Assembly (NCBI GenBank): GCA_021818605.1
Contig: JAKAUH010001009.1
Coordinates: 1 to 6,759 of the forward strand
DNA from: Planctomycetota bacterium
GTDB lineage: Bacteria > Planctomycetota > Planctomycetia > Isosphaerales > Isosphaeraceae
Length of the DNA: 6,759 bases
Reading direction: 5' to 3'
Shown: in pieces, positions 1-6,759 of the stretch
Layout: every line of letters begins with the position of its first letter
Numbering within the stretch: the stretch's first letter is position 1
Position numbers and translations under genes: made by a program
Notes under the pieces: generated by a model
Told to the model about the DNA's origin: nothing
The model's input: the letters and a program-made list of their open reading frames with translations, nothing else
Databases searched by the model: none

Positions 1-539
<539 letters not shown>

Positions 540-1431
540 CGTCATCGCCCACATCGCCGACCTCACCCTGCGGTCGCGCCGGCTGGCCGAGGGGGGGATC
601 AGCGGTCAGCACCGCAGCCCGTTCCACGGCTTCAACGTCGAATTCGCCGCTTATCGGGAATATACCCCGGGCGACGACCTGCGGCGGCTCGACTGGCGGG
701 TCTTCGCGCGCTCCGACCGTCACTACATCAAGCAGTACGAGGAGGAGAGCAACGTCCGGGTGACCTTCGTCGTGGACGCCAGCGCTTCGATGAACTACCG
801 AGGGTCGCGGGCGGCGCTGAACAAGTTCGACTACGCCGCGACCCTGGTCGTCTCGCTGGCGATGCTGCTGTCGCGCCAGCAGGATCCGGTCGGCCTCGTC
901 CTCTTCGACGAGGCGGCCGGCAAGATCCTGCCCCCGAGCGCGACCCAGGCGCAGGTAACGGCGCTGTCCGAGGTGCTCCAGACGTGCACGCCGGCCCGCA
1001 AGACCGAGCTGGGCGGACTGCTGCGGTCGCTCACCGACCGGCTCCGCCGTCGCGGGTTCCTGGTGATCGTCTCCGACCTGTTCACCGACCTCGAATCAGT
1101 CTACGACGGCCTGGACCGGCTCCGCTTCCTCGGCCACGAGGTGCTGGTGATGCAGGTGGTCGATCGCGATGAGCTCGAGCTGCCCTTCGAGGGGCCGACC
1201 ATCTTCAAGGATATCGAGGGGGACGAACAGGTCTTCGCCGAGCCTGGCGCCTTCCGCAAGTCCTACCAGGAGGCGATGCGCGGGTTTCTGTCGGAGGTCC
1301 GCCGCGAGTGCGGCGGCCGGGGTTATGACCATATCTGCCTCTGCACGGAGGACCCTCTGGGCGATTCGCTCGCCCGCTTCCTCCGCTATCGCGAGGACTC
1401 GGTCCACCATGCGAGCGGGCGGCATTGAGCC

Positions 1432-3588
1432 ATGTTCAGCTTCCTGAGTCCACTCCTGATCTGGGGCACCCTGCTGGGTTCGATCCCCATCATCATCCAC
1501 CTGCTGAACCGGCGGCGGTTCCGCGTGGTGGAGTGGGCGCCGATGCGCTATCTGAATCTGACGATCCGGCGCAACCGGCGGCGGATTCAGATCGAGCAAC
1601 TCCTGCTGCTCCTGGTGCGGATCTCGCTTCCCGTGCTGCTTTTCCTGCTGCTGGCGCGCCCGGTTCTGAACCCGACCGGCCTCGAGAAGTGGCTCGTGGG
1701 CGGCGGGCGGACCAGCCATGTTGTCCTGGTCGATGACTCGCTCTCGATGGGCTACGCCAGCGACGGGCCTCCGGCGTTCCACCGCGCCCGCGAGGCGGCC
1801 GGGGCGGTCCTGGGCGCGGTCAATCCGCAGGACCGCTGCACCCTCGTCGCCACCTCGGCCCCGCGCTCGCCCGTGTTCCACGAGGCCGAGGGCACGCGCC
1901 GCGAGCAGCTCGCCGGCGATGCCCTGGCGCTGCCGCTCTCCGACACGCACGCCTCGTGGCCGACGGTGCTCGCCGGGATCGACGAGGTGGTGCAGTCTTG
2001 CACGTACCCGATGCGGAATCTCACGATCATCACCGACCTGCGCAAGTCGGGCTGGGATGCCGGCGTCGGCAGCGTGGCGCGGCGGTGGCACGAGCAGGGC
2101 GTGCGCGTCCGGATCGTGGACCTGGGCGAGGATGAGGCTGGCAATCTGGCGCTGCTGGCCCTCGTCCCCCTGGACCGTGCGATCCTCGCCGGTGCCGAGA
2201 CCCACTGGGAGGCCACGATCCGCAACGACTCGCCCCGGATTGTCAACCGCGCGAAGGCGATCCTCCGGGTTGATGACCGGCCGACCGAGGTGTCCCTGCC
2301 CGAGATCCCGCCGCGGCAGACGGTGCGAATCCCACTGACCGCCCGGTTCCCCTCGCAGGGGATGCACGACCTGTCGCTGCAACTTCCCGAGGACGAGCTG
2401 GCCGGCGACAATCAGCTCTGGACGGCGGTGCCCGTCAAGGACTCGCTGCTGATCCGCCTGGTCGACGGCGAGCCCTCGTCGGAACCGTTCGGGTCGGAGG
2501 TCGATTACCTCGCCGCACCGCTGTCGATCGGCGTGGGCGACGCCGAGGCCTGGCGCGTCGAGGTGGTCCAGGAAGAGAACTTCCTCAACCCCCGGCTCGA
2601 GCCGGCCGACGTGCTGGTGCTGGCCAACGTCACGGCACCGACCGTCGAGCAGGCTCGCCAGCTCGACCAGCTTGTCCGCGGCGGGATGGGACTCCTGATC
2701 TTCACGGGCGGGCGAGTCGACACCGGGCTGTACAACGAACGGCTCTACCGAACCGGCGATCCGCTGCTGCCGGTGCCTCTCAAGGCGCAGGTCGAGGAAT
2801 CGATCCGGGGCCTGACTGTTGAGTCTGTCCGCCCGTCGCCGATCGAGAAGCTGCTCGACCTCAAGCCCTCGGCGCTCGAGCGGGTCGTCGTGCGCCAGTA
2901 CATGGGCGTGGAGGAGCCAGCCGAGGCCTCGGATGTCATCCGGGTGCTGGCTCGCTGGAACAATCCTGCGCGATCGCCCGCGGTGGTCGAGCGGGTCGTC
3001 GGCCAGGGCCGCGTACTCCTCTGGACGACCTCCGCGGACCGCGCGGGCAATGACTGGCCCATCGAGCCGAGCTTCGTGCTGGCGGTCCGCGAGGCCGTGC
3101 GCGGGACGGCGCGGCCATCGGCGTTCACGCACACCGTCATCGCGGGCGAGCGAGCGAGCCGCGTGGTGCACTCGAGCCATCAACTCGCCGACGTCCGGCT
3201 CACGCCTCCAGGCGGCGGTGAGCCGAGGTCGCTGGCCTCGGCGCCGATCGAGGACCGGACGGCCGGCGATACGACTCCGGCGTGGGAGATCGTCGTCCCC
3301 GACACCCGCCGGGCGGGGCTCTATCGCGTGTCGTGGGACGAGGGACCGCTGGGCACCCAGCAGGACATCTTCGCGTCCAACCCCGACGCAAGGGAGAGTG
3401 ACCTTGAGCGGATCGCGACGGCCGACGTCAAGCAGATGCTCGGCCCGCTCAAGGTCGAGGTCGCCGCGGCGCGGAACGACGCTTTCTCGGCCACGGGCCG
3501 GGAGATCTGGCACGAGATGGCCTGGGTGCTCCTCGGCCTCCTGATCTTCGAGCCGATCCTGGCGTCGTGGGTGGGGCGATCACGATGA
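1432..3588 (+). CDS. BatA-type membrane VWA protein with GATase-like domain
   Basis: The 718-residue protein starts with the aerotolerance-regulator N-terminal (BatA-N) domain: helix 1 at about 6-26, a very basic loop containing LLNRRRFRVVEWAPMRYL, and helix 2 at about 56-76. A VWA domain follows, with VVLVDDSLSM giving MIDAS residues D101, S103 and S105, and D202 in IITDLRKS. Residues 235-335 resemble an Ig/CARDB-type beta sandwich. Residues about 338-560 resemble a class I glutamine-amidotransferase fold (PADVLVLANV, then GGMGLLIFTGG) but contain no cysteine, so this part is probably not catalytic. A second beta-rich part (about 567-648, with AGLYRVSWDEG) and a C-terminal helix (about 695-713, followed by GRSR) close the protein. 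Positive charges put the loop and the C-terminus in the cytoplasm and the large domains outside. The ATG is three bases after the previous stop, with only a weak GGGCGG upstream, suggesting coupled translation. The Bacteroides BatA name describes the family; aerotolerance is not implied here. Confidence 0.93.
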   Translation: MFSFLSPLLIWGTLLGSIPIIIHLLNRRRFRVVEWAPMRYLNLTIRRNRRRIQIEQLLLLLVRISLPVLLFLLLARPVLNPTGLEKWLVGGGRTSHVVLVDDSLSMGYASDGPPAFHRAREAAGAVLGAVNPQDRCTLVATSAPRSPVFHEAEGTRREQLAGDALALPLSDTHASWPTVLAGIDEVVQSCTYPMRNLTIITDLRKSGWDAGVGSVARRWHEQGVRVRIVDLGEDEAGNLALLALVPLDRAILAGAETHWEATIRNDSPRIVNRAKAILRVDDRPTEVSLPEIPPRQTVRIPLTARFPSQGMHDLSLQLPEDELAGDNQLWTAVPVKDSLLIRLVDGEPSSEPFGSEVDYLAAPLSIGVGDAEAWRVEVVQEENFLNPRLEPADVLVLANVTAPTVEQARQLDQLVRGGMGLLIFTGGRVDTGLYNERLYRTGDPLLPVPLKAQVEESIRGLTVESVRPSPIEKLLDLKPSALERVVVRQYMGVEEPAEASDVIRVLARWNNPARSPAVVERVVGQGRVLLWTTSADRAGNDWPIEPSFVLAVREAVRGTARPSAFTHTVIAGERASRVVHSSHQLADVRLTPPGGGEPRSLASAPIEDRTAGDTTPAWEIVVPDTRRAGLYRVSWDEGPLGTQQDIFASNPDARESDLERIATADVKQMLGPLKVEVAAARNDAFSATGREIWHEMAWVLLGLLIFEPILASWVGRSR

Positions 3589-3629
3589 AGACGACGATAT
3601 CTTCTTCTCATCCTGGCGGTACGTCATGA
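3585..3629 (+). other. Possible 14-codon bridging ORF (coupling leader), coding status doubtful
   Basis: An ATG at 3585 overlaps the stop of the BatA-type gene as ATGA and opens a 14-residue reading frame, MKTTISSSHPGGTS, whose TGA at 3627-3629 overlaps the ATG of the next gene (3626) as a second ATGA. A ribosome finishing gene 3 could therefore pass to gene 4 by two reinitiation steps instead of crossing 37 untranslated bases. Against a real peptide: its third codon positions are mostly not G or C, unlike the flanking genes, the site upstream of its ATG is weak, and the peptide has no recognisable features. It may only be spacer that happens to be open. Confidence 0.25.
3615..3619 (+). promoter_or_regulatory. 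Probable ribosome binding site for the 818-residue VWA protein
   Basis: GGCGG sits six bases before the ATG at 3626. It matches the GGAGG consensus at four of five bases and is well spaced, supporting that start, but it is short and such strings are frequent in GC-rich DNA. Confidence 0.4.
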
Positions 3630-6082
3630 GCCGGATCTGGCAGTTCCTCCTGAGCATCGAGCCGCGGTCGCCGGGCGCCGTACCGACGGGCGAGAGCACG
3701 CGCCTCGAGCTGACGGCACTGCCGCACGGAGCGAAGACCCTCCTGCTCGCCGCCGTCGTCGTCGCCGTGCTCGTCCTGCTCTGGCGGTTCCCCCGCCGCG
3801 AGAAGCAGGAGCTGTCGGGACCGAGGCGGGCGTGGCTGGTGGCACTGCGGGTCCTCGTACTGCTGGCCCTCGCCGTCATGCTCGTCGAGCCCGTGCTGGT
3901 CTCGTCCCACCGCGAGACGCTCCGCTCGCATCTGCCGATCATCCTCGACGACTCGGAGAGCATGAGGTTCTCCGACCCTTATACCGACGAGACCCGCGCG
4001 GTCGCGGTCGCGGCCGCCCTGGAGCTTCAGGGCCAAGCGGGGAAATCGCCCGTCGACCGGCTGCGAGAGACGCCCCGGCTCGAGCTGGCCAAGAAGGCGA
4101 TCGCCGCGCATCTCGACGACCTGGGCAAGGGACGCGACGTGGCGTTCTACGACCTGGAATCGGCCTCGAAGGCCGTGACGGCCGGCCCGGCCCGGGCCAG
4201 GCCGCTCGAAAAGGTCGAGCCAAAGCGGCCGGTTTCTCCCCTCGGCGACGCGCTCAGGAGAGTGCTGGACGTACACCGGGGCAGGCCGGTGGCGGGCATG
4301 GTGCTGGTCTCCGACGGCCGCTCGAACGCCGGCGAGGACCCGCTCCGGGTGGCCGAGTCGCTGGCCAGGATGAACATCCCGATCTTCCCGGTCGCGGCCG
4401 GCGGCGAGGAGGGCCCGCGCAATGTGCGGGTCGTCGAGATCGTGGCCAGCCCGGTCGTCTTCGCCACCGACCCGATGACCCTGGCGGTCATCGTTGAGGC
4501 CCGCGGGCTGAAGGATGCCGAGGCTGACCTGATCCTGGAGCAGCGAGTCAACGGCGCCGACTGGCAGCAGGTCGCCAGCCAGCGGATCGCTCTCGGCGAG
4601 GAGGGAATCCGGAAGCGAACGACGTTTCGGATCGTGCCGAAGGTGGTGGGCCAGTACGAGTATCGCGCCCGGGTCGAGGACGCGGGGCCCGAGCTGACCC
4701 GCGACGACAACATGGCGACGGCCGCCGTGCGGGTCGTGCGCCAGCAGATCCGCGTGCTGATGATCGCCGGCTCGCCCTCGCCGGAGGTGCAGTTCCTCCG
4801 CAACGCCCTCCAGCGCGACCAGCACGTCGCCTTCGCGGCCTGGCTCCAGCATGCCGATCCCGGCTACCGGCAGGCGGGGGACAGGCCGATCACGCGGCTC
4901 CCCGGCGACGCCGAGGAGCTCGCCCGCTACGATGCCCTGGTGCTGATCGACCCCGACATGCAGGCCCTCGGCCCTCAGTGGCCGGACCTGATCGCCAACT
5001 TCGTGGGCAAGGACGGCGGCGGGCTGATCTTCATGCCGGGCGAGCTCTTCTCGCAGCAGCTCTTCGACGCGGAGGCCGGCGGCACGTCGGAAGCGGGCCG
5101 CTGGACCCGCGTCCTGCCCGTCGTCCGCGAGCCTGGACTCTTCCGCACCGAGGCGGAGGTCCGGCTCGCCACGCAGTCGACCTACGCGCTGGAGCTGACG
5201 CCCGAGGGGCGGGGCGACCCGATCTTCGAGTTCCACTCCGACCCGATTCGCAACCGGACGATCCTCACCAGCCTTCCCGGCATGTACTGGAGCTTCCCGG
5301 TGACTCGCGCGCGGCCCGGTGCCACCGTGCTGGCCCGGCACGGCGACCCGCGAATGCAAAACCAGTACGGCCGGCACGTGCTGCTCGCCTCGCAGCTCTA
5401 CGGGCCGGGGCGCACAGTCTTCATCGGCTTCGACAGCACCTACCGCTGGCGTTACCTCGCCGAGGATTACTTCGACGGCTTCTGGGCGCGCCTGATCGAC
5501 CGGGTTGGCCGGAACAAGGCTCTGGGCGGCCGGTTCCCGTTCCAGGTGAGCCTGGGCAAGACGGCGTACCGGGTGGGGGACCGCGTCGAGATCGGCGTCC
5601 GGTTCATCGAGGCCGCCGCCGTGGCCGAGGCCTCGGGCATTGCGGCCGAGATCGAACCGGACAGCCAGCCGCCCGAGCCGCTGGCCTTCGAGCGGGCTCC
5701 CGACGACCCGGCCCTGCTCACAGCCACGTTCCCGGCCGAGCGCGCCGGCGGCTACACGCTCCGCATCGTCCCCGCGACGGGCGCGGACGCCGGCGCGGCG
5801 ACTCGGGCCTCGACCACCCATTTCCGGATCGAGCCTCCGAGGCGCGAGCTGGATGAGCCCGCGCTCAACCGGGCTCTGCTCGCCGACCTCGCCCGGCTCA
5901 CCGGCGGCCGTGTGCTGGACGTCGCCGAGGTCAGCAAGCTCGACTCGTCGATTGCGATGCGCGAGGTCACGCGAACCGTCGAGCAGCGTGACGAACTCTG
6001 GGACGCGCCACTCCTTTATGCAATCGTCATCCTGGGACTGACGGCTGAGTGGATTTCACGTAAGATGTTCCGAATGGTGTGA
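3626..6082 (+). CDS. Membrane VWA protein with glutamine-amidotransferase-like domain
   Basis: The 818-residue protein has two N-terminal helices (about 38-54 and 69-93) around a basic loop (RFPRREKQELSGPRRAW), then a VWA domain starting at LPIILDDSESM with MIDAS residues D108, S110 and S112. S204 stands where threonine is usual, and D230 lies in GMVLVSDGRS. A long insert (about 115-200) separates the first two motifs. Residues about 265-370 look like an Ig-type sandwich, and 375-620 like a GATase1-type domain (RVLMIAGSPSPEVQFLRNAL, YDALVLIDPD, GGGLIFMPGE). The whole protein contains no cysteine, so the glutaminase nucleophile is absent. Beta-rich segments at about 638-735 precede a C-terminal helix (about 796-812) ending SRKMFRMV, a typical end for planctomycete proteins of this kind. 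Topology matches gene 3, with the large domains outside the membrane. It is a distant architectural twin of the preceding gene. I cannot assign a substrate or reaction, and a scaffolding or ligand-binding role is inference. Confidence 0.93.
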   Translation: MSRIWQFLLSIEPRSPGAVPTGESTRLELTALPHGAKTLLLAAVVVAVLVLLWRFPRREKQELSGPRRAWLVALRVLVLLALAVMLVEPVLVSSHRETLRSHLPIILDDSESMRFSDPYTDETRAVAVAAALELQGQAGKSPVDRLRETPRLELAKKAIAAHLDDLGKGRDVAFYDLESASKAVTAGPARARPLEKVEPKRPVSPLGDALRRVLDVHRGRPVAGMVLVSDGRSNAGEDPLRVAESLARMNIPIFPVAAGGEEGPRNVRVVEIVASPVVFATDPMTLAVIVEARGLKDAEADLILEQRVNGADWQQVASQRIALGEEGIRKRTTFRIVPKVVGQYEYRARVEDAGPELTRDDNMATAAVRVVRQQIRVLMIAGSPSPEVQFLRNALQRDQHVAFAAWLQHADPGYRQAGDRPITRLPGDAEELARYDALVLIDPDMQALGPQWPDLIANFVGKDGGGLIFMPGELFSQQLFDAEAGGTSEAGRWTRVLPVVREPGLFRTEAEVRLATQSTYALELTPEGRGDPIFEFHSDPIRNRTILTSLPGMYWSFPVTRARPGATVLARHGDPRMQNQYGRHVLLASQLYGPGRTVFIGFDSTYRWRYLAEDYFDGFWARLIDRVGRNKALGGRFPFQVSLGKTAYRVGDRVEIGVRFIEAAAVAEASGIAAEIEPDSQPPEPLAFERAPDDPALLTATFPAERAGGYTLRIVPATGADAGAATRASTTHFRIEPPRRELDEPALNRALLADLARLTGGRVLDVAEVSKLDSSIAMREVTRTVEQRDELWDAPLLYAIVILGLTAEWISRKMFRMV

Positions 6083-6083
6083 C

Positions 6084-6101
6084 CGTTCGATCGACCGAAC
6101 G
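6084..6101 (+). repeat. Small inverted repeat just after the stop of the 818-residue protein
   Basis: CGTTCG (6084-6089) and CGAACG (6096-6101) form a perfect six-base-pair stem around the loop ATCGAC; the eight-base palindrome TCGATCGA (6087-6094) lies within it. No run of T follows, so it is not a standard intrinsic terminator. It occupies the short gap before the next gene and could affect coupling or transcript processing, or be chance. Confidence 0.3.
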
Positions 6102-6126
6102 ACCCAACTGTATCGCGAGACTGCCC

Positions 6127-6759
6127 GTGGCCGTAGTCGAGCCAACGACCCCAACCGCCGAGCCCGAGATGCTTCGCGAGGAGCAGGCGAAACTCCGCGC
6201 CTGGCTCGCGTGGAAGCGACGCGCCCTGCGGATGCAGATGGCCCTCGAGTTCCTGCTCGACCTCGTGGCCGCGACGGTGGCCGTGGCCGCCGTCCTCGTC
6301 GCGCTCGACTTCTGGCTGCGGCTCGACCTGTCGTCCCGCCAGATCCTGCTGGGCGGCAGCCTGACCGGACTGGTCATCGCGCTGGCGATCCGGCTGGTCC
6401 CTCGGGTCCATGCCGCCACGCTCGACGACCTCGGGCTGGCCATGACGCTCGACCTTGTCCGGCCAGGAATCGGCCAGGGAGCCGCCGACGTCCTTCAGCT
6501 CCCCAGGCTTCTGGATGGGAATCGGTCGGGCGAGTCGCCGGCCCTGGTTCGCCTGGCCGTCCGGCGCGCGAGCGAGGCCCTCGCCGCCGCCGATCGCGAC
6601 ACTCGCTGGAACTGGGGCCGCACGACGGGGCGGGGGCTCGTCCTGGTCGTCGCCCTGTCGGTGCCGGTCGCCCTCGCCCTGATGGTGCCGGCCGCGGCCC
6701 GGCTCAGCCTGGCACGCTGGCTTTACGGGTCGAACGAACGTTGGCCCCAGGCGACCTAT
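6127..6759 (+). CDS. Large planctomycete membrane protein, N-terminal 211 residues (3' truncated by window edge)
   Basis: The frame is open to the window end with no stop. It shows a short polar N-terminus, a basic stretch (KLRAWLAWKRRALRM, about 22-36), helices at about 46-63 and 73-92, a basic loop carrying DVLQLPRLLD (121-130), a third helix at about 169-189, and then LYGSNERWPQATY at the edge. I recall this pattern, three helices followed by a 'WPQ-T-Y' motif, as the start of large planctomycete proteins often encoded after MoxR/DUF58/VWA genes, some labelled DUF4175-like; that label is unchecked. The positive-inside rule places the missing C-terminal bulk outside the cytoplasmic membrane. 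The start is uncertain: GTG at 6127 is preferred because third positions become GC-rich there. ATG at 6169 is the conservative option, and GTG at 6079 would overlap the preceding stop as GTGA, but the codons between 6082 and 6126 look non-coding. No strong ribosome binding site marks any of them. Confidence 0.82.
   Translation, partial: MAVVEPTTPTAEPEMLREEQAKLRAWLAWKRRALRMQMALEFLLDLVAATVAVAAVLVALDFWLRLDLSSRQILLGGSLTGLVIALAIRLVPRVHAATLDDLGLAMTLDLVRPGIGQGAADVLQLPRLLDGNRSGESPALVRLAVRRASEALAAADRDTRWNWGRTTGRGLVLVVALSVPVALALMVPAAARLSLARWLYGSNERWPQATY

Noticed and set aside
1096..3513. 805-codon open frame on the minus strand, antisense to the BatA-type gene
   Set aside because: Its translation is rich in R, D, H, P and G with no recognisable domain, and it lies opposite a gene with clear family motifs throughout. 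Long antisense frames are expected where sense codons end almost always in G or C.
3587..3604. GAAGA/TCTTC inverted repeat in the spacer between genes 3 and 4
   Set aside because: A five-base-pair stem with an eight-base loop and three A/T pairs is too weak to count as a structure.
3608..5821. 737-codon open frame on the minus strand, antisense to the 818-residue VWA protein
   Set aside because: Same shadow effect: composition is low-complexity and arginine/glycine/alanine-rich, no domain is visible, and the sense strand encodes a coherent VWA/GATase-like protein.
4978..5856. 292-codon plus-strand frame inside the 818-residue gene in another frame
   Set aside because: Arginine-, glycine- and alanine-rich translation without motifs, wholly inside a well-supported gene. 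It is a frame shadow.
6084..6101. Inverted repeat as an intrinsic terminator
   Set aside because: The stem is only six base pairs and no T-run follows; the next gene begins within a few tens of bases in the same direction.

Overview
The window is GC-rich, by eye around two-thirds G+C, with third codon positions almost all G or C. All real genes lie on the plus strand. Gene content, gene order and the signature ends of the proteins (for example a terminal membrane helix ending in TAEWISRKMFRMV) point to a planctomycete, possibly of the Isosphaeraceae/Gemmataceae type. That assignment comes from recalled family resemblance, not from a search.

Layout: (1) the C-terminal part of a MoxR-family AAA+ ATPase, cut by the left edge, to 539; (2) a DUF58 protein, 508-1428, whose start lies inside the end of the MoxR gene; (3) a 718-residue BatA-type membrane VWA protein, 1432-3588; (4) an 818-residue membrane VWA protein with a glutamine-amidotransferase-like domain, 3626-6082; (5) the N-terminal 211 residues of a large membrane protein, from about 6127 and cut by the right edge. 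Genes overlap or are separated by at most about 44 bases. No promoter or convincing terminator is visible, so the window looks like the middle of one operon that starts upstream and continues downstream.

How they may work together: MoxR ATPases are AAA+ chaperone-like proteins commonly encoded beside DUF58 and VWA proteins, and are thought to remodel or activate VWA partners through the metal-ion-dependent adhesion site (MIDAS). All three VWA-type proteins here keep the DxSxS MIDAS core. By the positive-inside rule, the MoxR ATPase and DUF58 protein would be cytoplasmic, while the two large VWA proteins would be anchored by two N-terminal helices and one C-terminal helix with their VWA, beta-sandwich and GATase-like domains outside the cytoplasmic membrane. 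The fifth protein would be a three-helix membrane protein with a large outer C-terminal part. The biochemical job of this operon in planctomycetes is not known to me.

This is a recognisable conserved accessory-free operon, and I see no mobile element, CRISPR array, RNA gene or clearly novel system. Points worth a second look are the paired cysteine-free, probably non-catalytic GATase-like domains, a 14-codon ORF that bridges genes 3 and 4 with ATGA overlaps at both ends, the overlap-derived MoxR tail, and the uncertain start of gene 5.
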